In this document: piece after piece, positions 34,867-43,145 of the stretch
How the letters are laid out: every line of letters begins with the position of its first letter
Position numbering within the stretch: the first letter of the stretch is position 1
Assembly: GCF_000455485.1 (NCBI RefSeq)
Contig: NZ_CBQR020000041.1
Location: 1 to 50,962, forward strand
DNA: 50,962 bases
Direction of reading: 5' to 3'
Origin: Gorillibacterium massiliense
Lineage (GTDB): Bacteria > Bacillota > Bacilli > Paenibacillales > NBRC-103111
The notes under the pieces: model-generated
The model's input: the letters and a program-made list of their open reading frames with translations, nothing else
Databases searched by the model: none
What the model was told of the DNA's origin: nothing
Made by a program: the position numbers and the translations under genes

Positions 34867-35376
34867 ATGGCCTTTTGTTATCAATGCGGAAAAGAACTTC
34901 TGGAGGGCGACAAATTTTGCAGCGGCTGCGGGACGCAGGTGGATAGCGCGCAGCGTACCGCCTCTCCTCCTTCACAAGCCGTTCCGGTGGCTGCCCAGCA
35001 GAAACCTGATGAAGAGATCGTACTGTGGGAGGGTAAACCTGCAGACATTGAGGATCGACTGAAAGACATTGCCCATTTGAATACGACCAGTTATACCGTT
35101 ACCAACCAGAGGGTCATCCGCAAATCCGGCTTAATTGGCAAAAAAGTAGAAGAAATTGAGCTTGTCCGGGTAAAAGACCTGTCCATCCAACAGTCGATAA
35201 AGGAACGGGTATTCGGAGTCGGCAATATCTCGATCTTATCCGATGACCCGCGTACGCCCGAGTTGATTTTGGAGGATGTAAAAGACGTCCAAACCGTTAA
35301 AGATATAATCCGTAAAGCTGTGCGGGAAGAAAAAGCAATGCATAAAATCGTTTACCGGGATGACATCAATCTTTAA
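34867..35376 (+). CDS. Zinc-ribbon and bacterial PH-domain protein
   Basis: This 169-residue protein starts with a zinc ribbon (Cys4, Cys7, Cys18, Cys21 in CYQC and CSGC), a short Ser/Pro/Ala-rich linker and a PH-like (DUF304/bPH_2) domain: TSYTVTNQRVIRKSGLIGKK, then VKDLSIQQSIKERVFGVG and ISILSDD. There is no membrane helix, so it is probably cytoplasmic. The ATG at 34867 has AAAGGGTG upstream. Its stop is 17 bases before the MFS gene, so they may be co-transcribed. Role unknown. Confidence 0.82.
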   Translation: MAFCYQCGKELLEGDKFCSGCGTQVDSAQRTASPPSQAVPVAAQQKPDEEIVLWEGKPADIEDRLKDIAHLNTTSYTVTNQRVIRKSGLIGKKVEEIELVRVKDLSIQQSIKERVFGVGNISILSDDPRTPELILEDVKDVQTVKDIIRKAVREEKAMHKIVYRDDINL

Positions 35377-35392
35377 ACAGAGATAGGAGTTC

Positions 35393-36723
35393 GTGTTGCA
35401 AGTCATGCAGAAAAAAAGAATCCAGGTCCTGATCAGTATTGTTCTCGCTATGCTCGTGGCCTCTCTTGATCAGACGATAATGAATACGACCATGCCGATT
35501 ATTTCCGAGGAACTGGGTGGAATTCATCTCTTCGCTTGGACGTTTGCCAGCTACATGATCATGTCAACGGTTATGGCGCCCATTGCCGGAAGGATATCCG
35601 ATATCCATGGCAGAAAAACGATTTTCGCCATCGGCATTCTTCTCTTTATGGCGGGCTCCCTGCTTTGCGGATTGTCGCACACCATGCTTCAATTAGTGAT
35701 TTTCCGCGGGATACAGGGCATCGGAGCAGGTATCATGAATCCGTTTCCGATCATCATTGCCGGGGATCTGTTCCCTGTGGAAAAACGAGGTAAAATTCAG
35801 GCGCTTTTCTCGACTATGTGGGGAATTTCAGCTGTCATCGCCCCCCTGCTCGGCGCTTTATTCACGGATTATGCCACCTGGCGATGGATTTTCTATATCA
35901 ATGTGCCCATCTGCATCCTCTGCCTGCTGTTTTTATACTCGTATAAGGAAGAGTATGTACCAAAGCGGTCATCCATTGACTACGGCGGAGCGATCCTTTT
36001 TACAGCGGGGATCGGCCTGTTGCTGACTGCTACCGTTGTGGATTCGGACATTTTTTTCTATTTGCTCGGGGGCTTCGCGTTCATGGTCGTTTTCGTCCTA
36101 TTCGAGAAACGGCACAGCTCTCCGATCATTCCTTTGTCTCTGTTGAAAAATCCGGCAATCCTTTGGTTTATACTGAACGCTCTTTTCTCTTGTGCGGCGT
36201 TATTCGGGACATCCAGCTATATTCCATTCTTCCTGCAAAATCAAGGGTATTCCACCTTTCTGAGCGGCCTTGTCCTGCTTGGCCAATCGGCAGGCTGGAT
36301 GCTGGTAGCGGTGCCCGCTGGTAAATGGATCGGTCGTTACGGCTATATCCGACTGACCGTTGTAGGCAACGTCTTCTTGTTCTTTCGGGAATCATGCTGT
36401 TTTGTCTGCAGCCTGACAGCAGCTATCTGTATGTAACAACGGCCATGACCGTACAGGGCGTCGCTTTCGGGCTGCTTTTCACCGTCTCGACGATCGGTTC
36501 CCAGGAGCTCGTGGGAAGTACCCAGAAAGGGATTTCCACCTCCATCGTCATCTTTTCGCGGAATATCGGCACAGCCGTCGGTGTCACCATCATGGGAAGC
36601 TTGCTCACCCATGCGGAAGGATTTATGCTGGGGATCCGTCATTTGTTCTTATATGGTTTGATTGTAAGCTTAGCAGCTTTGGCCACTTCGTTTCCCATTC
36701 GCAAGATCGGTGGGGATTCATAA
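35393..36723 (+). pseudogene. Frameshifted MFS drug transporter (DHA2 type)
   Basis: The first frame encodes about 330 residues of a multidrug MFS protein: MVASLDQTIMNTTMPII-like helix 1, GRISDIHGRKTIF loop and FRGIQGIGAG motif C-like segment. At about 36375 the reading passes to the -1 frame, where LVLSGIMLFCLQPDSSY and the last four helices follow. Loss of a single base in GTCTTCTTGTTC would explain it. Joined, the parts give about 443 residues. It starts at GTG or TTG just after AGGAG. Such pumps export drugs or cations with protons; this copy is broken or contains a sequence error. Confidence 0.85.
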
Positions 36724-36741
36724 AGACATAAGAGTTAAAAC

Positions 36742-36772
36742 AAAAAACCGAACCTTGTGGGTTCGGTTTTTT
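36742..36772. terminator. Bidirectional terminator between the MFS gene and the CAP-protein gene
   Basis: A 13-bp stem AAAAAACCGAACC/GGTTCGGTTTTTT (36742-36754 with 36760-36772) has a five-base loop and A/T tracts on both sides. It lies between convergent genes. Confidence 0.9.
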
Positions 36773-36794
36773 TCTGTGCGAGGAGTTTCAGGGA

Positions 36795-37490
36795 TTAGTT
36801 CTTAATAAACTCTTGCACCCAGACGCCGTTGTAATAAGCGACGCCGATTTTATTGTAGTTTGCGTTCAGGATGTTTGCCCGGTGGCCTTGGCTATTCATC
36901 CAGGCGGTCATAACATCTTGCGGGGTTTGTTGGCCTTTGGCAATGTTTTCACCGGCATAGGAATAGGAAATTCCGAAAGATGTCATCATATTAAAAGGCG
37001 ATCCGTAAGTCGGCGATGTGTGGTCGAAATAGTTGTTGTTGTACATGTCCTTGCTCTTCACCAGCGCCATATTGCTGAGAGCGGAGTCCAAGGTAAGAGG
37101 CGACAGACCGTTCTTCGACCGTTCCGTGTTTACTAGGCTGGCTACTTGTTGAGCGTAGCTAGAGACGGAAGCCGTCGTATTTTGCGTGTTATTCGAAGCA
37201 GCAGGAGTCGAAGTCGTTGTCTTCGCAGGAGCAGACGCAGCCGGTGCGGATGCTTTTTGCGGAAGATTGATCGTCATGCCTGCCCAAATGATATTAGGAT
37301 TGGCGATTTGCGGATTGGCATTAATCAATGATTGCAGGGTAATGCCCTGATTGACGGAGATTTTCCACAATGTATCGCTATCCTTGACGGTGTATCCGGT
37401 GGCTGCATGGGTTGTGCCTGCACCAAACAAAGGAGCGGCAAAGAGAGAACCGGCAATAGCGGCTGAGAGCAACAGATTGGTTTTCTTCAT
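36795..37490 (-). CDS. Secreted LysM and CAP-domain protein (SafA/YkwD type)
   Basis: This 231-residue exported protein has a signal peptide (cleavage near AHA at about 30), one LysM domain (about 32-77, GYTVKDSDTLWKIS to MTINLP) for peptidoglycan or coat binding, a Ser/Thr/Ala linker and a CAP domain (about 112-231, VNTERSKNGLSPL, HTSPTYGSPF, GENIAKG, NSQGHRANIL). It resembles YkwD-like proteins, which act at the wall or spore coat. A c-di-AMP riboswitch lies directly ahead, so its level should follow osmotic or wall status. Confidence 0.9.
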   Translation of the reverse strand: MKKTNLLLSAAIAGSLFAAPLFGAGTTHAATGYTVKDSDTLWKISVNQGITLQSLINANPQIANPNIIWAGMTINLPQKASAPAASAPAKTTTSTPAASNNTQNTTASVSSYAQQVASLVNTERSKNGLSPLTLDSALSNMALVKSKDMYNNNYFDHTSPTYGSPFNMMTSFGISYSYAGENIAKGQQTPQDVMTAWMNSQGHRANILNANYNKIGVAYYNGVWVQEFIKN

Positions 37491-37506
37491 TGATGTTTCT
37501 CCTTTC

Positions 37507-37614
37507 GGCCTACGGAGTTAGCTGTCGGATTCGGAGAGGGAGTTCCCCGATCGCCTTACGGCGATTTCACCCCAAAGGATTGGTTTCCCCGTGCCCACTG
37601 TTCGGGCTTTGGCC
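37507..37614 (-). promoter_or_regulatory. c-di-AMP riboswitch (ydaO/yuaA class)
   Basis: On the minus strand the leader has the class signatures in order: ACGGGGAAACC, TTGGGGTGAAATCGCC, GGCGATCGGGGAACTC and CCGAATCCGACAGCTAACTC, with GGCC/GGCC closing P1. A Shine-Dalgarno GAAAGGAG follows P1 at once, and no separate terminator is seen, so control may act on translation. An extended -10 (TGT-TATACT, 37637-37642) lies just upstream. Known members are OFF switches for wall hydrolases and K+ or osmolyte transporters. Confidence 0.92.
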
Positions 37615-37752
37615 TTCGTATTTTTTTGACCCGATCAGTATAACACAGGATTATGTTAACTTGGCCTGGTAAATCCATGAAGCTTACTGAAGTCCGCATG
37701 GAGCAAGGCTTTGGCCGTGCAGATTTTTTTATTTTGATATGGATTTCGGCGC

Positions 37753-37787
37753 AAAAAAACGCACCTCGCCTTAAAGGCAAGATGCGT
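37753..37787 (-). terminator. Rho-independent terminator of the HTH/binding-domain regulator
   Basis: The arms ACGCATCTTGCCTT and AAGGCGAGGTGCGT pair with two G-T and one mismatch, followed on the minus strand by seven T. It lies 22 bases past the stop. Confidence 0.85.
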
Positions 37788-37808
37788 CAAATCGGCTTTA
37801 TGATGAGT

Positions 37809-38772
37809 TTAGGTTTCATAAAGGACTCGGCCCGTTTGCGTCAAGTCGTAACCGGAAATTACGCCAAGTTCATGTTTAAAGGATTCGGATTGTAAAATCC
37901 GCAGGACGGAATCGATCCATTTTAGGTTTTGCGGGTTTTTCAGTAAAACAAGATCATAGCGCTCTTGAATCAGCGGAATAAAGTCGACATTGCCCACTAT
38001 GGAAGCGGCCTTTTCAATTCCCACCCCGACGTCCGCCTCACCTGAAGCCACTTTGCCGGCTACCCCGATATGATTGGATTCCTCGACCGTATAACCTATC
38101 AATCGGCTGGGATGGATGCCGTTTAAACGCAACTGCTCATCCAGCAGGATGCGGGCTCCTGATCCGATCTCGCGGTTCACAAGGCGCAAACCGGAGGTAG
38201 CCAGGTCCTTCCACCCTTTCAGATTATGGGGATTACCCTTTTGAACATAAAACCCGGCCCGACGCGTTATCAAATTCACAACCAGATAAGAGAAGCCGAC
38301 GAGTATCTTGCGGATATAGGGGATATTGTATTCACCGGAATCGCCGTCCAGAAGATGTGTGCTGACGATATCCGATTCACCTCGGTACATGGATATCAAG
38401 CTGTCAAGGCTGCCCACATAGGCACGCAAAGGCCGCACACCGGAGATGTTTTTCTCGATATGCTTGGCGAGAATGTCCAAGCTGACATCTTGGCCGGTGA
38501 TCACTAAGGGGCGTAAGCCGGCGATGGTCGATGGGATTGAGGCTCCGTAAGAGATGGTCGGTTCATTCAAAGGTTGCACGTTTTTTTTCGCTTGCCGATA
38601 AACCCTTCGCCCGCTGTTTGTAGGCTTCCAAGTCTGCGGCATCTATTCGCATTTGCTTGCCAACGCGATAGGCAGTGAGCTCCCCTTTTTTGATCAAATC
38701 ATAGACGGTGAGCTTGGATATTTTCAACAGATTGGCAATTTCCTCTGTCGTATACGATACATCCTGGGACAT
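37809..38772 (-). pseudogene. Excisionase-type HTH regulator with substrate-binding domain, split at an A8 run
   Basis: The first 69 codons encode an HTH_17 domain (TTEEIANLLKISKLTVYDLI, then RVGKQMRIDAADLEAYK). The next part, in another frame, is a COG1910-type periplasmic-binding-like domain (VITGQDVSLDILAKHIEK, MYRGESDIVSTHLLDGDSG, IGSGARILLDEQL). In relatives the two form one protein of about 310-320 residues. The break is at eight A (minus strand), where seven would restore the frame. AAAGGAG precedes the ATG at 38772. The family includes molybdate-linked and other anion-sensing regulators. It may be a real mutation, a slippage-controlled gene or a homopolymer read error. Confidence 0.8.
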
Positions 38773-38905
38773 GCGGGGTCTCCTTTACGATCATTCGCGA
38801 TGTTTCGCCATTCTTTCAAGCTTCTCATAGTTTATCACATTTTTCCATAAACGAACTCACATTCAGATTACTTTATTCGATGCGAGTTGTATGTGGTTAA
38901 CGGCA

Positions 38906-40522
38906 TTAAATATCAAAAGTAAGCATCGGAACTCCTTTTGGGTTTGCCCGATTATGTACATAATCGTTGTTTTTACTGTCATACCGGTAATCGCGCCCCC
39001 ACAGATTAGCGTATTTCGCTATACTTTGAACGGCAAAAATGATGCGGCGAATCTCCGCGTCCGTCATAACCGGATGTATAGAAAGCCTAACCCAGCCTGG
39101 CTTCCGATCAAGAATGCCGCCTTCGACCTGTTTGCGGATCTTATCCGACTCCTCTTTACTAAGGCCGAAAAGAAAGTGACCGTACGTGCCGGCGCAGGAA
39201 CAACCGCCTCTGGATTGAATGCCGAATCGGTCGTTCAGCAGTCGAACAAAGAGCGGAAAATGGACATGCTCCGCATAGAAGCTCACGATTCCAAGACGAT
39301 CCTTCCGATGGCCGTCCAGAATGCGGATGCCGGGAATATCGCCAAGCCCGGACAGCAGCAGCTCCGTCAGCTCCCGCTCCCGGTCGCCGAGGGCAGCGAT
39401 GCCCATCCGCTCCTTCAGGCGGATGCACAGGGCGGCCTTCACCGCCTGGACCCAGCCCGGCGTGCCGCCGTCCTCCCGCTCCTCCATGTCCTCGACATAA
39501 GTACGGCCTCCCCAACGGTCTGTCCACAGCACCGTGCCGCCCCCGGGATGATCCGGGACGGCGGATGCGGACAGACGGGAGTCGAGAAGCAGGACGCCGC
39601 TTGACCCCGGTCCCCCCAAAAACTTGTGGGGGGAGAAATAGACGGCGTCCAGCTTCTCCCATGGGGAGGCCGGGTGCATGTCGAGGCCGTTGACAGGAGC
39701 GGCGGCGGTCCAGTCGGCGAAGGCGAGGCCGCCCGCCCTGTGCATCACCTCCGCCAACTCGCGGAGCGGCGGCAGGATGCCCGTGACGTTGGAGGCAGCG
39801 GTGAAAGCGCCGATTTTCATCGGGCGCTCCCGGTAAAGCTCCAACGCCTCGGCCAGTTTCCGGGGATCCACCTGTCCGTCTTTCCCCGGCTCAACGATAT
39901 GAACGTCAGCAATGGTTTCCAGCCAGGAGGTGTGATTGGAGTGATGCTCCATATGGGTCACAAAAACAACGGGCCGCTCCTGCTGCTGTAAAGACAGGCG
40001 CTCTCTCCATTTTTCTGGCAACCGCAGCCCCATCATTCTTTGCAGCTTGTTCACAGCCGTGGTCATCCCGTTGCCGCAGAACAGCAGAATGTCGTCCGGA
40101 CCGGCATGAACGTGCTTCTTGATGATGTCTTTCGCTTCGCGGTAAGAAAGAGTGATAGCGGCGCCGGTTGCGGTTGCTTCGCTGTGGACATTGGCGGCAT
40201 AGGGGCCAAATTCGCGCAGCAGTTTTTCCTCGATAGGCCGGTACATCCTGCCGCTAGCTGCCCAATCTGCATAGAGGATCGGCTGAATGCCGCATGGTGA
40301 ACGGAAACGGGCACCCGCACCTGCGATCATCTGACGAAACGGAGCGAAATAGGCCTCCAATTCACCTGCAGGCCTGAAGTTTTCATTGAGATCTTTGTGG
40401 CTCTCTTCCTCCATTCGCGGCCCATCCAACATTATCGCCCTTGCGCCCCATGCTCCATATCGCCTGGACACGCCGGATATTCCGGATTCCGCGTCGACCC
40501 CCCATTGATCCAACACTGGCAT
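38906..40522 (-). CDS. Class V aminotransferase (cysteine-desulfurase-like, PLP-dependent)
   Basis: This 538-residue fold-type I enzyme has the PLP lysine Lys300 in FSPHKFLGGPG, Asp270 for the ring nitrogen, the THMEHHSNHTSW segment with the stacking His and a Cys loop GGCSCAG (Cys441, Cys443) near the C-terminus. The Cys loop suggests sulfur transfer from cysteine, but the protein is longer than NifS or SufS, so a cysteine desulfurase is only one reading. The frame opens at 40522 with AGGGAAGGGAG upstream; ATGs at 40432 and 40414 are shorter options. The middle of the gene is markedly GC-rich. It follows the DsrE-like gene by 74 bases. Confidence 0.8.
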   Translation of the reverse strand: MPVLDQWGVDAESGISGVSRRYGAWGARAIMLDGPRMEEESHKDLNENFRPAGELEAYFAPFRQMIAGAGARFRSPCGIQPILYADWAASGRMYRPIEEKLLREFGPYAANVHSEATATGAAITLSYREAKDIIKKHVHAGPDDILLFCGNGMTTAVNKLQRMMGLRLPEKWRERLSLQQQERPVVFVTHMEHHSNHTSWLETIADVHIVEPGKDGQVDPRKLAEALELYRERPMKIGAFTAASNVTGILPPLRELAEVMHRAGGLAFADWTAAAPVNGLDMHPASPWEKLDAVYFSPHKFLGGPGSSGVLLLDSRLSASAVPDHPGGGTVLWTDRWGGRTYVEDMEEREDGGTPGWVQAVKAALCIRLKERMGIAALGDRERELTELLLSGLGDIPGIRILDGHRKDRLGIVSFYAEHVHFPLFVRLLNDRFGIQSRGGCSCAGTYGHFLFGLSKEESDKIRKQVEGGILDRKPGWVRLSIHPVMTDAEIRRIIFAVQSIAKYANLWGRDYRYDSKNNDYVHNRANPKGVPMLTFDI

Positions 40523-40596
40523 ACCGCGCTTCTCCCTTCCCTACCTAGCCAATGTATGCAGGATAGGCGCCTACGGTTATGGGAGATCGCCGCATT

Positions 40597-41073
40597 CTAG
40601 ATGAACAGCTGAATATCCGATTCAAATGCATCTTTGAGATAGGTTTTAGCGTCGACGATTTCCACTTCCGGTAAAAGCTCTTCCGGGTGAAAGCCCATGA
40701 CTTCTACAGAAAGCTTGCAAGCGTAGAAGCGCACTTGTTTTTTTCGCGCACCTTTAAGAAAATCCGCTAAAGTCGGCGCTCCCTCCTCTTCCATCATCTT
40801 CATGAGCATCTTCTTCCCCATACCGGCAAAATTCATCCGGGACAGAGGCAGCTCCTCCGGTCCTTTCGGCGTAGCGGCAGCGAACATTTTTTCATAAAGG
40901 CTTTTGTCCTCATCGCTCATCCGTTCGGGATCCCGAATCAGCATGAGGCCCCAAAAAGCGAAAAAGATCGTCACTTCAGCATCCAATTCTCTAGAGCTGT
41001 TGGCTAAAATAAGCGCAGCCAGTGCTTTATCGTACTCCCCGCTGAACATCAGCAAATTCACGCGCTTGCCCAT
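40597..41073 (-). CDS. DsrE/DsrF-like sulfur-relay protein
   Basis: This protein of about 158 residues has the DsrE/F fold: NLLMFSGEYDKALAALILAN at the start, VTIFFAFWGLMLI, and late FYACKLSVEVMGF with a Cys in the place used by sulfur carriers (DsrE, TusD, peroxiredoxin-like DsrE2). It probably passes persulfide sulfur or senses it. The start at 41073 follows AGGAGG with a six-base gap; an ATG two codons earlier has no room for a site. The class V aminotransferase downstream could supply the sulfur. Confidence 0.83.
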   Translation of the reverse strand: MGKRVNLLMFSGEYDKALAALILANSSRELDAEVTIFFAFWGLMLIRDPERMSDEDKSLYEKMFAAATPKGPEELPLSRMNFAGMGKKMLMKMMEEEGAPTLADFLKGARKKQVRFYACKLSVEVMGFHPEELLPEVEIVDAKTYLKDAFESDIQLFI

Positions 41074-41192
41074 TCCCATCCTCCTCGGTTGTAAACAGTC
41101 GCGTTTAGTCTCCCCTCACTAATTTTTTTTACCAACTCTCGCCGGAAGTGTGATGCATGCAACAGGTGAATACAGCAAAGAGCCGTTAAAAC

Positions 41193-41236
41193 AAAAAAAC
41201 CTCCGCGCTCACCTGAAGCAGGTGACTACGAAGGTT
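41193..41236 (-). terminator. Rho-independent terminator of the Cys-rich miniprotein gene
   Basis: An inner stem CACCTG/CAGGTG with outer AACCT/AGGTT arms is followed on the minus strand by seven T. It lies 18 bases past the stop. Confidence 0.75.
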
Positions 41237-41253
41237 TGATTGTCTGAAGCGAT

Positions 41254-41430
41254 TTATTCATAATAAGCATGGAGCAAAATTTCCGTTTCATTTCGTTCGT
41301 CTTCTAAAGCGATTCCTTGTTCTGCCCAGCAGCTGCGGCATGTTTCTTCACTATCGCAATGTCTGGCATCATCGCAAGTATAGCAAAATTGAAGGTAATT
41401 TCTGGTTACGGTGTCGGTTTGAACGGTCAT
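41254..41430 (-). CDS. Small Cys-rich protein (58 residues)
   Basis: Six Cys lie in a compact pattern: CYTC, HC, TC and SC within residues about 15-37 (CYTCDDARHC, then CRSCW). It may be a zinc finger or Fe-S site of the treble-clef size. The ATG at 41430 has GAGGAG eight bases upstream. It has its own terminator. I do not recognise the family. No partner gene is obvious. Confidence 0.65.
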   Translation of the reverse strand: MTVQTDTVTRNYLQFCYTCDDARHCDSEETCRSCWAEQGIALEDERNETEILLHAYYE

Positions 41431-41615
41431 TGTAATCACTCCTCAAAGTTTGTTTGCTGATCTCTATGTATGAAATATATCATACCCTCGCTTTAGATAA
41501 TGTGAATTATTTCACAACACGATAGAGAATATTTGGTTTAAGATTATTCCTGTTTGGGTATGTGGCTTGTACATGGTAAAATAGGGGAATCGAATTGTCG
41601 ACTGGAGGCTGCAGC

Positions 41616-43145
41616 ATGATGAACACTCAACTTTTCGGAATTATCGATATCGGCTCCAACTCGGTGCGGCTGGTACTGTATGAAGATGCGGGAAACGGCA
41701 TTCACCGCGTTATAGAAGAAAGCAAGAACACGATTCGGCTTATCGATAAAGTAGCCAAGGATGGAAGCTTGCCGCTGGATCAGCTGGACGAGCTCATCCG
41801 GACTTTAAATCATTTCCGTGTTCAATGTATTGCCAACCACGTCGATTTTATACGATCGGTCGCTACCGCTGCCATCCGCAATGCAGCCAACTCCCGGGAA
41901 GTGGTTGATGCGCTGGAGGCCGCTACCGGTTTGACCATTGAAATTGCTAGCGATGAAGACGAAGCCCGGTACGGTTTTGTCGGCGTGATGAACGCGATGG
42001 ATGTTGCCAACGGTTTTCTGATGGATATCGGCGGAGGCAGTTCAGAAATCTCGCTGTTTTTAAACCGTAAAATCGTCCATTCCGTATCCTTCCCATTTGG
42101 CGCTGTTAACACCACCAAGCGCTTTTCCCCGGACGGAGAATTCAATTCCGGCAATCTCCGCGACATTCACGTAATGGCGGAAACGTTGTTTGAACAAGAG
42201 CCGTGGCTTAGGCAGCATCCCGGTCTCCCCCTTATTGGGCTGGGTGGAACGATTCGATCCCTAGCCAAGCTATCCCAGAGGAAAGCGACGTACTCCCTGC
42301 CTCTCGCTCATAATTATCGGATAACCCCTGAAGTGGTTCAAGAAACCATCGATTCCCTCAGTAAAATGAGTTTGGCGCAGCGGTTAAAGCTGGACGGCCT
42401 CTCCGCCGACCGGGCCGATATTTTGGTGCCGGGTCTTATTCTTCTGCATACCGCGTTGCAGCATACGGAAGCGACCTGCTGCATTGTCAGCGGCACAGGC
42501 TTGCGGGAAGGCGTATACTACGAGACGGCACAGCCGGATAAACCGTTAGTAGAGCACGTTTTGACTCACAGCACCGAGATCCTGCTGCATAATGCCGGAT
42601 CAACCGCCACTCCTCACACGGAGCAGGTTCACCAACTGGCGATGCAACTCTTTGAGGGCTTGAAAGAACGTAATTCTTATGGCGACGATTTAAGAAAAAC
42701 GTTGTATGCGGCATCCAGGCTCTATCGGCTGGGAACGGTCATCAATTATTATACCTACCCGGCGCATACTTTCTATTGGATTACCCATGCCGGCTTAAAC
42801 GGGCTGGAACACCGGGAGATCGTCCTTGCCGCTTTGATCGCGGCTCATTCCGGGAAAAAGAAAAGCCGCAAAGCATATCTCCCCTATCAAGATTTGTTAA
42901 ATGAGGAGGATTTGTCTGCGGCGGTAGCGTTAGGTACACTTTTACAACTGGCAGTGAGACTTGATGCCGGAAGGCAAAACCAGGTCGAACAGATCCGGGT
43001 TCTCCACTCCGCTAGCAACAGTCCGGTTATCGAACTCGTCTGCAGAGAGCATCCGGCGACAGAACTGGAAGCGGCCAAAGACTTGGCCGACGACTTCCGC
43101 AAAAGCTGGGATTTTCCCCTGCGATTTATCGTCAGTCCTTACTGA
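41616..43145 (+). CDS. ppx: Exopolyphosphatase / guanosine pentaphosphatase (Ppx/GppA)
   Basis: The 510-residue enzyme has the ASKHA fold: IIDIGSNSVRLVLYE (phosphate 1) at the start and LMDIGGGSSEISLF (about 142-156), then the LIGLGGTIRSLAK motif. A C-terminal HD-like part follows (HAGLNGLEHREIV). It hydrolyses polyphosphate or pppGpp. The ATG at 41616 has GGAGG seven bases upstream. Its 3' end overlaps that of ppk by 14 bases, tail to tail. Confidence 0.92.
   Translation: MMNTQLFGIIDIGSNSVRLVLYEDAGNGIHRVIEESKNTIRLIDKVAKDGSLPLDQLDELIRTLNHFRVQCIANHVDFIRSVATAAIRNAANSREVVDALEAATGLTIEIASDEDEARYGFVGVMNAMDVANGFLMDIGGGSSEISLFLNRKIVHSVSFPFGAVNTTKRFSPDGEFNSGNLRDIHVMAETLFEQEPWLRQHPGLPLIGLGGTIRSLAKLSQRKATYSLPLAHNYRITPEVVQETIDSLSKMSLAQRLKLDGLSADRADILVPGLILLHTALQHTEATCCIVSGTGLREGVYYETAQPDKPLVEHVLTHSTEILLHNAGSTATPHTEQVHQLAMQLFEGLKERNSYGDDLRKTLYAASRLYRLGTVINYYTYPAHTFYWITHAGLNGLEHREIVLAALIAAHSGKKKSRKAYLPYQDLLNEEDLSAAVALGTLLQLAVRLDAGRQNQVEQIRVLHSASNSPVIELVCREHPATELEAAKDLADDFRKSWDFPLRFIVSPY

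Noticed and set aside
38891-39604. Plus-strand open frame opposite the class V aminotransferase
   Set aside because: GC-rich codons keep the antisense frame open; the sense strand has the PLP lysine and Cys loop.
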